Assembly: GCF_004786015.1 (NCBI RefSeq)
Contig: NZ_CP032096.1
Coordinates: forward strand, 2,046,001 to 2,110,000
DNA: 64,000 nt
Reading direction: 5' to 3'
Source of the DNA: Hydrogenovibrio crunogenus
Lineage (GTDB): Bacteria; Pseudomonadota; Gammaproteobacteria; Thiomicrospirales; Thiomicrospiraceae
A program made the translations under genes and the position numbers. This document shows, one piece after another, positions 17,983-26,771 of the stretch (its first letter is position 1; each line of letters opens with the position of its first letter). Under the pieces are notes generated by a model that was not told where the DNA came from, did not search any database, and saw only the letters and a list, made by a program, of their open reading frames with translations.

Positions 17983-19323
17983 ATGCAAAATCGTATGTTT
18001 GATGTGGTGATCGTTGGCGGTGGAATCACTGGAACCGCGCTGGCTTATACCCTGGCCAAATACACCGACATCAAATCCATCGCCATCCTGGAAAAGTACG
18101 GCTCTTTGGCGCCATTAAACTCCAATGCGCGTAGCAACAGCCAAACGTTACATTGCGGTGACATCGAAACCAACTACACCTTGGAAAAAGCCATTTCAGT
18201 CAAGCGTACGGCTAACATGTTGGTGAAATACGCAGAACAAGTCGATAAAAACGACTTCTTGTTCAAATACCCGAAAATGATTCTTGCCGTCGGCGAAGAG
18301 GAATGTGAACGTTTGGAAAAACGTCATGAAGAATTCAAAGAAGGCTTCCCCTACATGGAGCTGTGGGATGCTGAAAAAATTGCCGAAGTCGAGCCGAATG
18401 TCGCTTTAATCAATGGCAAACCACGCCCGGAAAAAATCATGGCCAGCGGCTGCACCGATGAATACTCCGCGGTGAACTATGGCGTCTTATCCAAGTCTTT
18501 TATTGAAAGCGCTCGTAAAACCGGTAAAGACATCCAGGTTTTCTTAAGCTCGAAAGTCGATGACATCAAGGACTTTGAAGACCACTATGAACTAAACACC
18601 GCCCACGGCACCTTTATGGCAAACTTTGTGGTCGTCTCAGCCGGTGCACACAGTTTATTGCTGGCCAACAAAATGGGGCATGGCATGGACTTATCCACAC
18701 TACCGATGGCGGGCAGCTTCTATTTTGCCCCGAACATGCTGAACGGAAAAGTCTACACCATGCAAAACGACAAGCTACCATTTGCCGCGTTACATGGTGA
18801 TCCGGACTTGACCGAACCCGGCAAAACGCGTTTAGGACCCACTGCATTGGCACTGCCTAAATTGGAGCGCTATACAGGCGGCACTTATTGGGATTTCTGG
18901 AAAACTCTCAAATTGGACACCAAAGTGTTACGCGTTTTCTGGGATCTGTTAAAAGACAGCACCATTCGAAACTACATTTTCCGTAATTTCTTGTTTGAAA
19001 TTCCATGGTTGAATAAAAAACTGTTTGTGAAAGATGCGCGTAAGATTCTACCTAACATCACAACGGATGACTTAACCTATGCCGAAGGGTTTGGCGGTGT
19101 ACGACCACAAGTCATCGATAAAACCACCAAACAGCTTAAACTGGGTGAAGCCAGCATCGTTCCAGAAACCGGCAATGTCATTTTTAACATGACGCCATCT
19201 CCTGGCGCCACCACCTGTCTGGGGAATGCTTACCGTGATGCGCAAATCATTTGCGAACGCCTGGGCAGAACCTTGAAAAAAGACGAACTCATCAACGATT
19301 TGTTGGATGGAAAAGACCTCTAA
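17983..19323 (+). CDS. mqo: Malate:quinone oxidoreductase-like FAD enzyme
   Basis: 446 residues. FAD-binding VVIVGGGITGTALAYTLAK opens the protein, SNARSNSQTLHCGD resembles the substrate/FAD region of the Mqo/DAO family, and SPGATTCLGNA is near the C-terminus. The short form resembles the epsilonproteobacterial Mqo group. It would oxidise malate to oxaloacetate at the membrane and pass electrons to quinone. Other members of the family (e.g. L-2-hydroxyglutarate dehydrogenase) share the fold, so substrate is inferred. A TATAAT at 17939-17944 may be its promoter. It overlaps the next gene by 17 bases. Confidence 0.78.
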   Translation: MQNRMFDVVIVGGGITGTALAYTLAKYTDIKSIAILEKYGSLAPLNSNARSNSQTLHCGDIETNYTLEKAISVKRTANMLVKYAEQVDKNDFLFKYPKMILAVGEEECERLEKRHEEFKEGFPYMELWDAEKIAEVEPNVALINGKPRPEKIMASGCTDEYSAVNYGVLSKSFIESARKTGKDIQVFLSSKVDDIKDFEDHYELNTAHGTFMANFVVVSAGAHSLLLANKMGHGMDLSTLPMAGSFYFAPNMLNGKVYTMQNDKLPFAALHGDPDLTEPGKTRLGPTALALPKLERYTGGTYWDFWKTLKLDTKVLRVFWDLLKDSTIRNYIFRNFLFEIPWLNKKLFVKDARKILPNITTDDLTYAEGFGGVRPQVIDKTTKQLKLGEASIVPETGNVIFNMTPSPGATTCLGNAYRDAQIICERLGRTLKKDELINDLLDGKDL

Positions 19324-20317
19324 ATCAATTCCTGTCACCTTGGTGACGGGCCTGCTTGGCAGTGGTAAAACCACTACCATTCACCATCTGCTTGAGCACA
19401 AACCCGCGCACGAAACTTGGGGGCTGCTCATCAATGAATTTGGTGAAATCGGTATTGATGCCGCCACCCTTAATCTTGATAGCGATGTCATCGAGGCCGT
19501 TTCCGGCGGATGCATTTGCTGTAGCGCTCAAATGGGCTATCAGCAGGCTTTGCAATCGTTATTAAAACACCCGCTTGACCGCATTCTCATTGAGCCAACT
19601 GGATTGGGACACCCCGCTAAAATCATTGATACCCTCAGAGCATTCCAACCCCAAATTCATCTTGCTGGCATCATCTGCTTAATCACCCCCGCTCAACTGA
19701 CCCCGAAACGCTGGCAAAAATCCGCTGTGATGCGAGACTTAATTCATTTGGCTGACACCATTTTGCTGAACAAAATCGATACCGCTTCCTCTGAAGAGAT
19801 TCAACAAGCCAAAACGTTGTTACAGAGCGTTTACCCTCCGAAAGAAAACATCCTCCTCACACAATTCGGAGACTTTGCCGAAAAGCAGCCAGGCCTGGTC
19901 GATTTTAAACAAACCCAAGCGCCTTTCACTTTGCTGGAAGGGCTGAACGAACATACTGAACAAACCCAGCATACGCCAATTGACTATCAATCCTCCCTGC
20001 CACATTGCTTAAACATTCAGGTACAGATTGGCGTCACCAGCACGATTGGTTGGCAATTCAGTCCACAAGTTCAATTCAATCGAATTCGGTTCAAAGAATT
20101 CATCAGCCAACAACCCAACTTGATTCGCGGTAAAGGCATTTTAAGAACGGGCAATGAATGGCAACTGTTCAATCAAATCGATGACCAAATCACCTTGGAA
20201 GACATCGCTTGGCGCCAAGACAGCCGTTTGGAACTTATCTACCAAACCGACATCAGCGACCAACTGCAACACATCGAAACCGAGCTACAAAAAGCCCTGC
20301 TGATTCGAGACAAATAA
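19307..20317 (+). CDS. COG0523-family GTPase metallochaperone (CobW/ZigA-like)
   Basis: 336 residues. Walker A GLLGSGKTT (16-24), the metal motif GCICC (C69, C71, C72), the switch region EPTGLGHPAK and the guanine motif LNKID are all present, followed by a CobW_C-like domain. These GTPases deliver zinc or another metal to client enzymes. The next gene is folE2, a known partner in zinc-limitation loci. Its 17-base overlap with mqo implies coupled translation. A repeat copy inside encodes GLV. Confidence 0.88.
   Translation: MEKTSKSIPVTLVTGLLGSGKTTTIHHLLEHKPAHETWGLLINEFGEIGIDAATLNLDSDVIEAVSGGCICCSAQMGYQQALQSLLKHPLDRILIEPTGLGHPAKIIDTLRAFQPQIHLAGIICLITPAQLTPKRWQKSAVMRDLIHLADTILLNKIDTASSEEIQQAKTLLQSVYPPKENILLTQFGDFAEKQPGLVDFKQTQAPFTLLEGLNEHTEQTQHTPIDYQSSLPHCLNIQVQIGVTSTIGWQFSPQVQFNRIRFKEFISQQPNLIRGKGILRTGNEWQLFNQIDDQITLEDIAWRQDSRLELIYQTDISDQLQHIETELQKALLIRDK
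19889..19898. repeat. CCAGGCCTGG copy inside the COG0523 gene
   Basis: Exact copy with tail TCGATTTTAA; encodes Pro-Gly-Leu-Val. Confidence 0.85.
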
Positions 20318-20373
20318 CCCCGAATTTTTGCTTACGCAGCGTGTAAATTACGGACTTTGCTTACAAATAAACT

Positions 20374-20412
20374 TGAGTCGTTGACTCAGATAATCACAAC
20401 ATATGGTATAAT
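20374..20412 (+). promoter_or_regulatory. Possible folE2 promoter with inverted repeat
   Basis: TATAAT at 20407-20412, with TTGACT at 20381-20386, spaced 20 bases (long). The perfect inverted repeat TGAGTC-GTT-GACTCA (20374-20388) overlaps the -35 and could be an operator. It does not match the Zur box I know. Confidence 0.4.
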
Positions 20413-20492
20413 TTTCTTCTTTTTTACAATATGAGCACGACTTTGCTTTAAAATCGTTTAAATCAAAGCACTCAAAAGCCGAAGGAAATTGC

Positions 20493-21440
20493 ATGACAAA
20501 GCACATGCCCGATATCGCTTGCCAGCCCCACCAAGACCCACAAGGCAAACTGAACTGGGTCGGAATGAGTGGCATTGAACTGCCAATCAAAATCGAACAA
20601 GATTCGCAAACCTTAACCCTTTCATCACAAGTTCAAGCTTACGTCAGTCTCGACGATCCTTTAAGCAAAGGCATCCACATGTCTCGACTGTACTTGATAC
20701 TCGATGAAATGGGGTCGAATGCCCCGCTGAACCCTGCCAGCATTCAAACCCTGTTAACCGCGTTCATCGAATCACACCAAGGCCTCAGCCAGAATGCCTT
20801 TGTGGAATTTCGATTTGATTACTATGAAAGACGCCGCTCGCTCAAATCAGACAACTCTGGTTGGAAACATTACCCTTGTACCCTAAGAGGGGAAATGCGA
20901 AACGGCCAATTTGAGTGTGAAATCAGCATCAGCGTGCCGTATTCCTCCACTTGCCCTTGTTCAGCGGCTTTATCGCGTCAGCTGATTCAAGAAGCCTTTG
21001 AACAACAGTTCAACGGACAAGAATTGGATTACAACCAAGTATTGGAATGGCTCGGTACGCCGGAAGGCATCTGTGCCACGCCGCACAGCCAGCGCTCTTA
21101 TGCACAGGTGAAACTGAAAGTGAATGCCGAGCACCCGCTGAATTTATCCAATGTCATCAACCAGATTGAAGACGCGGTGAAAACACCGGTGCAATCAACG
21201 GTGAAACGCGAAGACGAGCAAGAATTCGCCCGCTTGAATGCCACCAACCTGATGTTCTGTGAAGATGCCGCGCGCCGCTTACAAGCCAAATTGGAAAGCT
21301 GCCCGGAATACAAAGATTACTGGGTGCGTGTCAACCACTTGGAAAGCTTACATCCACACGATGCCGTGGCGATTGTCACCAAAAACGTTCCGGGCGGATA
21401 CTCCGACGAACCGAACTTTATGGAACGCTTCCAGAACTAA
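20493..21440 (+). CDS. folE2: GTP cyclohydrolase I type B
   Basis: 315 residues. The GCYH-IB signature is clear: the N-terminal GMSGIELPI, the central YSSTCPCSAALSRQL with the catalytic cysteine, and the C-terminal VNHLESLHPHDAVA. It makes dihydroneopterin triphosphate for folate or queuosine using metals other than zinc. Bacteria often use it when zinc is scarce, which fits the COG0523 neighbour. AAGGA lies 6 bases before the ATG. Confidence 0.93.
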   Translation: MTKHMPDIACQPHQDPQGKLNWVGMSGIELPIKIEQDSQTLTLSSQVQAYVSLDDPLSKGIHMSRLYLILDEMGSNAPLNPASIQTLLTAFIESHQGLSQNAFVEFRFDYYERRRSLKSDNSGWKHYPCTLRGEMRNGQFECEISISVPYSSTCPCSAALSRQLIQEAFEQQFNGQELDYNQVLEWLGTPEGICATPHSQRSYAQVKLKVNAEHPLNLSNVINQIEDAVKTPVQSTVKREDEQEFARLNATNLMFCEDAARRLQAKLESCPEYKDYWVRVNHLESLHPHDAVAIVTKNVPGGYSDEPNFMERFQN

Positions 21441-21457
21441 GTCGTTTCGTTCTCAAT

Positions 21458-21483
21458 AAAAACGCCCAGGCCTGGGCGTTTTT
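21458..21483. terminator. Bidirectional terminator on a CCAGGCCTGG copy
   Basis: Perfect 26-bp palindrome, core 21466-21475, with T-runs in both directions. It serves folE2 and the converging PIN-like gene, whose stop codon begins one base further on. Confidence 0.9.
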
Positions 21484-22083
21484 TTATTGAAATTGTTCTA
21501 AAACATAAGATTCCAAGCTGCCTCCTCCAAACCATTCAAAATGATTTAAAAAGACAACATAATTTCCATCGTCACAAGCCGTTTTTAAAGGGCCTCGCTT
21601 TTTATCTAACGTTAAAACAATTGAACTCATGGACCTCACAGCTAAATCAATATCCGCTTCATTTTTATATAAATCGGTTTTTTTGTTTTTACCAGCCTTC
21701 AAATACAAATCATTTAATTGTTTTCTATATGCTTCCTGATTTTTATCTGAAAATACGCCACCAACACCGGGATTAAACAAGTCACCAAACCCTCCGGAAC
21801 GTTGCTTATCTGGGGAATGCCTTTCATCATAAAAACCAAAAAAAGGAATGACTTTGACACACTCATCCATTAGGTGCTTTATAAATTCTTGCGTATCTAG
21901 ATTAGGAATTTCATCTTTTTCAAAACTAACTTCTTTATTAATACAAAGGTTAAACCTTTTTGGTGGAAACTCAGCACATAAATCAATACGGTTACGAAAC
22001 AAAAAATCCCAAACATTGTTATCCAGAAATATAGGTATCCGTCCATTTTCGTCAGTTAAATGTTCTATCTTTCTATCAGACAT
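21484..22083 (-). CDS. PIN-like domain protein of unknown role
   Basis: 199 residues from ATG 22083, chosen because GGAGAGT lies 7 bases upstream. The N-terminus IPIFLDNNVWDFLF (D21) and the later acidic NEADIDLAV and VLTLDKK suit a PIN-type nuclease fold with a conserved acidic cluster. No family name is recognised. The gene is visibly more AT-rich than its neighbours, suggesting acquisition. It begins 4 bases after the lrp-type gene ends, so the two are probably one transcript. A toxin role is possible, but no small antitoxin gene is seen. Confidence 0.6.
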   Translation of the reverse strand: MSDRKIEHLTDENGRIPIFLDNNVWDFLFRNRIDLCAEFPPKRFNLCINKEVSFEKDEIPNLDTQEFIKHLMDECVKVIPFFGFYDERHSPDKQRSGGFGDLFNPGVGGVFSDKNQEAYRKQLNDLYLKAGKNKKTDLYKNEADIDLAVRSMSSIVLTLDKKRGPLKTACDDGNYVVFLNHFEWFGGGSLESYVLEQFQ

Positions 22084-22087
22084 AGAA

Positions 22088-22573
22088 TTACTCTCCAATC
22101 GGCAACGCCGTTTTATCCACCACTTTGCGTAAGACAAAACTGGTGTGCACGCCGCTGACGCCTTCGATTTGGGTAATATGATTGAGCAATAAATCTTGAT
22201 AGGCTTCCAAATCCTTCACCACAACCTTTAACTGATAATCCGCCGTTTGCCCCGTAAGTAACAGACACTCCACCACATTTGGCAATGCCTGTATTGCTTC
22301 ATCAAACGCTTCAAAACGTTCGTGCGTGTGCTTATCCATGGAAATATGTACTAGCGCCATCAAGTCTAATCCTAAGGATTTGGCATCTAATAAAGCACGA
22401 TAGCCGACAATCACACCCGCTTCTTCCAAAGCTTTAAAACGCCTTAAACAAGCTGAGGGGGATAAGCCGATGGCTTCGGCGAGTTCTTGATTGCTTAAAC
22501 GGCCGTTATTTTGCAAGGTGCTCAGAATGGCTTTGTCGTATTTATCGAAATGTTCGGTTGTCATAATGGCCAT
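22088..22573 (-). CDS. Lrp/AsnC-family transcription regulator
   Basis: 161 residues. An N-terminal helix-turn-helix (LSNQELAEAIGLSPSACLRRFKALEE) is followed by the RAM effector domain (VVECLLLTGQTADYQLKVVVKDLEAYQ). Members sense leucine or another amino acid. Divergent position beside leuA, with a 217-base gap, suggests it controls leuA. The start may be ATG 22564 instead. Confidence 0.9.
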   Translation of the reverse strand: MAIMTTEHFDKYDKAILSTLQNNGRLSNQELAEAIGLSPSACLRRFKALEEAGVIVGYRALLDAKSLGLDLMALVHISMDKHTHERFEAFDEAIQALPNVVECLLLTGQTADYQLKVVVKDLEAYQDLLLNHITQIEGVSGVHTSFVLRKVVDKTALPIGE

Positions 22574-22790
22574 TTTTATCCAATTATTTTAATAAAACTT
22601 TATATACAAGCAGTTTATTTCTATTTTAACTACATTATTGATATTTAGTTGTGATATTACCGTAAATTAGTTAATTTTTCACAATTAAATAGACCGCTTA
22701 AGTTGTTACAATTTTCTCCAGAGGTGAGCGCCATTCGCTCGCAACGCTGAAAACGCAATCAATAACCGAACATCCATAGGAAAAAAAACT

Positions 22791-24419
22791 GTGAACACGA
22801 TGACTCCTGAAAAATATCGCCCAACGATCACGCCCGATTTACCCAATCGCCAGTGGCCGAACCAACGCCTTACCCAGGCACCGATTTGGGCAAGTGTCGA
22901 TCTACGAGACGGCAATCAGGCGTTGGCCAACCCAATGACGGTGGAGCAAAAGCTTAAGCTTTGGGATCAACTGGTGGCGATTGGTTTTAAAACCATCGAA
23001 ATCGGTTTCCCGGCCGCTAGTCAGTTGGAATTTGATTTTGCGCGCCGCTTAATTGAAGAAAACCGCATTCCGGACGACGTGACGGTGCAGGTGCTGGTGC
23101 AGGCCAGAGAGCATTTGATTAAGCGCACTTATGAAGCGTTGCAAGGCGTGAAGCAAGCGGTGGTGCATGTGTACAACACCACCTCTACCGTACAACGTGA
23201 AAAGGTTTTCTGTAAATCGAAAGCCGATATTAAAGCCATGGCCGTCCAAGGCGCCAAATGGGTACAAAGTTATGCCAAAGAGCATCCGGAATCGAACTGG
23301 GTATTCCAATACTCACCGGAAAGCTTTTCTCAAACCGAGACCGATTATGCGGTTGAAGTGTGCCAGGCGGTGATGGATGTGTGGCAACCGACACCAGACA
23401 ATCGCTGCATTTTAAATTTGCCCGCCACGGTGGAAAGTACGTCTCCAAACCGCTTTGCCGACCAGGTGGAATATTTCATCACCCATTTGAAAAACCGTGA
23501 ATCCGCCATTATCTCCATCCACACCCATAACGATCGCGGCTGTGCGGTGGCGGCAGCGGAGCTATCATTATTAGCAGGTGCCGATCGTATAGAAGGCACT
23601 TTGCTAGGCAATGGCGAGCGCACGGGGAATATGGACATTGTGACTTTGGCAATGAACCTATACAGCGAAGGCATCGACCCGCAACTGAACTTGTCCAACC
23701 CAGACAGTTGGGTACCGGTAATTGAAGAAGTCACCAAAATTGACACCCATGTTCGTCATCCGTGGGTGGGTGAAGCCGTTTACACAGCGTATTCCGGCAG
23801 CCATCAGGATGCAATTCGCAAATGCTTGATGCGCCAAAAAGACGATGAACCGTGGAATGTGGCGTACTTACCGATTGACCCGAAAGATTTGAACCGGAGC
23901 TATGAGGCGATTATTCGTGTCAACAGCCAGTCCGGTAAAGCGGGCGCGGCATTCGTGCTGACCCAAGAGTATGATTTGAACTTGCCTAAATGGGTGCAGC
24001 AAGACTTTGCACCGGTCGCGCAAACCATTGCCGAACAAGCGGGCGGGATTGTCAGTCATCAGATGCTGTATGATGCGTTTATCCAGCATTATCGCTTGGA
24101 CAAAGCTTTAGCGGAATTGAACAATTACCAACTATCCCGCAAGGAAGGCAAAGAGCATTTAAGCGTGGAAGTGAATGGCGAAACTTGGCAGGGTCAAGGC
24201 AATGGCACCTTAAGCGCTTTGTGTGATGCCTGGCAAAGACGCACCGGGCAACAGGTGGATGTTTTAGATTACAGCGAGCATGCCTTGCATGAAGGCAAAG
24301 ACTCGAAAGCGATTGCCTATGTGTATGTGCAACATAAAGACAGCAAACGCATCGGGATCGCCATGGCGGAGGACACCGTTTCCGCGATGATTCAGGCTTT
24401 GTTGTCCACCATTCATTAA
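22791..24419 (+). CDS. leuA: 2-isopropylmalate synthase, type 2
   Basis: 542 residues, the longer type found in fungi and some bacteria. [13 protein letters not shown] holds the metal and substrate residues, SIHTHNDRG the metal histidines, and LGNGERTGN follows; the C-terminal 120 residues form the leucine-sensing domain. It condenses acetyl-CoA with 2-oxoisovalerate, the first committed leucine step, and leucine inhibits it. Start is GTG 22791 with AGGA upstream; ATG 22800 is possible. No leucine-rich leader peptide is visible upstream. Confidence 0.93.
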   Translation: MNTMTPEKYRPTITPDLPNRQWPNQRLTQAPIWASVDLRDGNQALANPMTVEQKLKLWDQLVAIGFKTIEIGFPAASQLEFDFARRLIEENRIPDDVTVQVLVQAREHLIKRTYEALQGVKQAVVHVYNTTSTVQREKVFCKSKADIKAMAVQGAKWVQSYAKEHPESNWVFQYSPESFSQTETDYAVEVCQAVMDVWQPTPDNRCILNLPATVESTSPNRFADQVEYFITHLKNRESAIISIHTHNDRGCAVAAAELSLLAGADRIEGTLLGNGERTGNMDIVTLAMNLYSEGIDPQLNLSNPDSWVPVIEEVTKIDTHVRHPWVGEAVYTAYSGSHQDAIRKCLMRQKDDEPWNVAYLPIDPKDLNRSYEAIIRVNSQSGKAGAAFVLTQEYDLNLPKWVQQDFAPVAQTIAEQAGGIVSHQMLYDAFIQHYRLDKALAELNNYQLSRKEGKEHLSVEVNGETWQGQGNGTLSALCDAWQRRTGQQVDVLDYSEHALHEGKDSKAIAYVYVQHKDSKRIGIAMAEDTVSAMIQALLSTIH

Positions 24420-24423
24420 TTGT

Positions 24424-24452
24424 AAAACCGCCAGTCCTGGCGGTTTTTTTTC
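24424..24452 (+). terminator. leuA terminator
   Basis: 11-bp stem around ACCGCCAG/CTGGCGGT followed by eight T. The centre CCAGTCCTGG (24431-24440) is one base from the repeat. Confidence 0.9.
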
Positions 24453-24538
24453 GCACAACCAAACCAGAGCGGCAGAATGTTCTGAAATTGCTATAATAAC
24501 AAGCTATTACCTTGAACCCACAACACAAGAATTCCATT

Positions 24539-25411
24539 ATGAGCCAACCAGAAATTTATAACTTTGAAGTCTCGAAAAACAATTTCAACAACATTGTTTT
24601 GACCAACTCGTACAAGCTGCCCGTGTTTGTTTTATTCATGAACCCGACGCTTGGTACCTGCGTTCAAATGGAAAACTCGCTTTCTGACCTGGCCGAAACG
24701 TTTGCCGGACAATTTATTGCCGCACGGGTCGACACGGACATGGAGGTGGATTTACGTGAAATGTATGACATCGTCAATGTGCCATCTTTAAAAGTCTTTA
24801 AAGAGGGCGAAATCGTTCATAACGAAGTGGGCTTGATGACCACGGACGAATTGCGTGCCGTACTCAAGAACTTTGGCATTTTCCGTGAATCGGATGATAT
24901 GCGCGAGCAAGCGCGACTAAAACACCTGGAAGGCGACACGCCGGCCGCGATTCAACTGTTGACTGAAGCGATTCAAAAAGACCCGAGCAACGTCATGGTT
25001 GCAATGGACATGATTCAAGTGATGCTGGATGTCGGTTTACTGGAACAAGCCACCGAGCTGTTCAACAAACTGCCGGATAGCCAAAAAGACAGTGAAACCG
25101 GTCGTGCCTTAACGGGGCAAATCACTTTCAAAGGGTTAGCTAATAAAACCGCCGGAAAGGAAACTTTACTAGGTCAAGTGGAAGCCAACCCAAATGATTT
25201 TGATGCACGGTTTGATTTATCGATTTGTTACATCGCCGATCATCAGTATATGGAAGCGATGGATCAACTATTCACCATCCTGGACACGCAACCGGATTAT
25301 AAAGACGGGGCCGCACAAGAAATGACCGTAAGCGTGATTCAAATGCTGGCGCCGAACGACCCGGAACAGGCGAACGAATTCCGCCGAATCTTAGGAAACC
25401 TGGTCGCATAA
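24539..25411 (+). CDS. cnoX: CnoX/YbbN-like thioredoxin-TPR co-chaperone
   Basis: 290 residues from ATG 24539 (an upstream TTG lacks support). An N-terminal thioredoxin-like domain is followed by tetratricopeptide-like helices (about 125-290). The active-site position reads NPTLGTC, so only the second cysteine of CxxC remains, as in CnoX proteins that are holdases rather than reductases. It would protect unfolding proteins and hand them to GroEL or DnaK. The cis-Pro region VPSLKVF is intact. Confidence 0.82.
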   Translation: MSQPEIYNFEVSKNNFNNIVLTNSYKLPVFVLFMNPTLGTCVQMENSLSDLAETFAGQFIAARVDTDMEVDLREMYDIVNVPSLKVFKEGEIVHNEVGLMTTDELRAVLKNFGIFRESDDMREQARLKHLEGDTPAAIQLLTEAIQKDPSNVMVAMDMIQVMLDVGLLEQATELFNKLPDSQKDSETGRALTGQITFKGLANKTAGKETLLGQVEANPNDFDARFDLSICYIADHQYMEAMDQLFTILDTQPDYKDGAAQEMTVSVIQMLAPNDPEQANEFRRILGNLVA

Positions 25412-25424
25412 CCGATAAAAAACC

Positions 25425-25434
25425 CCAGGCCTGG
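25425..25434. repeat. CCAGGCCTGG copy after cnoX
   Basis: Exact copy, 13 bases after the stop. On the minus strand it continues GGTTTTTTATC. Confidence 0.85.
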
Positions 25435-25453
25435 TTAAAAACTCATGCTTTTC

Positions 25454-25492
25454 AGGCAATAAAAAAGGGCTTTCAGCCCTTTTTTATTGCCT
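25454..25492. terminator. Bidirectional terminator
   Basis: Perfect 18-bp stem (AGGCAATAAAAAAGGGCT and its complement) around a TTC loop. T-rich in both directions. Shared by cnoX and the converging gene at 25516. Confidence 0.93.
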
Positions 25493-25515
25493 ACTGATTT
25501 TCTAAGAAAGGTGAA

Positions 25516-26619
25516 TTAAAAATCCCCACCGGTGATTTCGATGTAAATGCGTCTGGCATTGTTTTTCGCAGCTTGGTCAAACACGGGACGATCTTTATAC
25601 ATCGACTGATCGACGTTTTCTGCTTCTTCCTGATGCCCGCCTTCATCGACGACTTTTTGGATTTCTTTCTGCAGGTAACGGAAATAGTCATAAGTTTGTT
25701 TTTTCACCGTCGCCATATTGGTTGGCGTACCATGCCCCGGAATCACAAACACGTCTTTTGGAATGACTTTCATCATGTTTTCAAACGAGTTCATCCAGTC
25801 AAAACTGTTAGTGTAAGCAAACATTACCGGCATGCGCTCATTAAACGCTAAATCACCTGATAAAAAGACTTTTCTTGATGGAACGTAAACACTGGTGGAT
25901 GCCGGTGTATGCCCAGGCCCAAAGTCCATCAAAATGAATTTTTCGCCATCACCGACATCGACTTCCATTTTATTGTTAAAGGTCGTGAATTTATCTGAGA
26001 CATTACGCGCCGATGCGGTAATTGCCTTACCGACACGCATTGACCATTCCTGTTTGATCGCGTCAAATGCTTGATCGAACTGCATATTGGCCAAATCACT
26101 GGAATACAGGTTCTTAACGCCGACATCCACCCAGTAGCTTGCTCCCAAATAAGCATGCCCTTGATTGTTTTCAACTGCCACCCATTTCACTGGTTTCTTA
26201 GTCAGCTTTTTGATTTGTTGATGCACACTATAAGCAATCGCCGGATTGGCGCCCGCATTGAAGACGAACACGCCATCTTTGAAAATGACAAACGAAATAT
26301 TGTTATTCAGTCCGAAGTTGGAGGGGTTATGCCAAATCTGACTACCAACAATGGTATAAACGCCGTCCGTCACTTTCACGGCTTTTGGCAACGGCAGTTT
26401 ATCACCAATATAGCCAGCCTTTTTTTCGGTTGCTTTCACATTATTGACATAGGTTTTAGCGGCCTGAGACTGGATATTACCATTGCCATTACCGACTTCT
26501 TTGGCCCAGGCTTCAAAGCCAGCGACATAGGGGTCTTGATTGGTTTCCGCGTTGACGTTAGGCAACACAGCCAACCCGGCCATTAAAGCAATAAAACTCA
26601 GTTTATAAGTGCCTTTCAT
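25516..26619 (-). CDS. Second exported metallo-beta-lactamase-fold protein, metal site degraded
   Basis: 367 residues from the second ATG (26619), which has AGGAGG 4 bases upstream; ATG 26622 is too close to it. A signal peptide ends near VNA. The fold signatures GLNNNISFVIF, LSGDLAFNERM and IPGHGTPTN are kept. HxHxDH is replaced by ENNQGH: both first histidines and the aspartate are gone, and VDSG is FNAG. It shares GLNNNI with the protein at 16376 and belongs to the same wider family, some members of which occur with sulfur-oxidation (SoxH-like) or quinoprotein genes. Hydrolase activity is doubtful. Confidence 0.75.
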   Translation of the reverse strand: MKGTYKLSFIALMAGLAVLPNVNAETNQDPYVAGFEAWAKEVGNGNGNIQSQAAKTYVNNVKATEKKAGYIGDKLPLPKAVKVTDGVYTIVGSQIWHNPSNFGLNNNISFVIFKDGVFVFNAGANPAIAYSVHQQIKKLTKKPVKWVAVENNQGHAYLGASYWVDVGVKNLYSSDLANMQFDQAFDAIKQEWSMRVGKAITASARNVSDKFTTFNNKMEVDVGDGEKFILMDFGPGHTPASTSVYVPSRKVFLSGDLAFNERMPVMFAYTNSFDWMNSFENMMKVIPKDVFVIPGHGTPTNMATVKKQTYDYFRYLQKEIQKVVDEGGHQEEAENVDQSMYKDRPVFDQAAKNNARRIYIEITGGDF

Positions 26620-26656
26620 CATTCCTCCTAATCATTGTTTTAAATCATTTCATTCA

Positions 26657-26669
26657 TTGCGTGACGCAA
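26657..26669. promoter_or_regulatory. 13-bp palindrome before the second metallo-beta-lactamase-fold gene
   Basis: TTGCGT-G-ACGCAA, a perfect 6-1-6 inverted repeat about 38 bases before the start codon. A possible operator; no matching regulator is nearby. Confidence 0.35.
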
Positions 26670-26710
26670 ACGGTAGTTCAAATGTAAAACGATAATAACA
26701 TTTACGCAGT

Positions 26711-26731
26711 AAAAACCTCATTGAGGTTTTT
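26711..26731 (-). terminator. Terminator of the AI-2E family gene
   Basis: AAAAACCTC/GAGGTTTTT stem with an ATT loop and T-run, 40 bases after the stop codon at 26772. Confidence 0.75.
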
Positions 26732-26771
26732 AATCACTGACAAAATAATTCAATAGGGTTTGAGGGAATAA

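Noticed and set aside
20318-20492. Zur box before folE2
   Set aside because: The gene pairing suggests one, but no sequence close to the known palindrome is present. Only an unrelated inverted repeat was found.
21484-22083. Toxin-antitoxin pair around the PIN-like gene
   Set aside because: No small antitoxin gene is adjacent; the upstream gene is a full-length Lrp-type regulator.
22574-22790. Leucine leader peptide or attenuator before leuA
   Set aside because: No short frame rich in leucine codons and no terminator hairpin with T-run in this gap.
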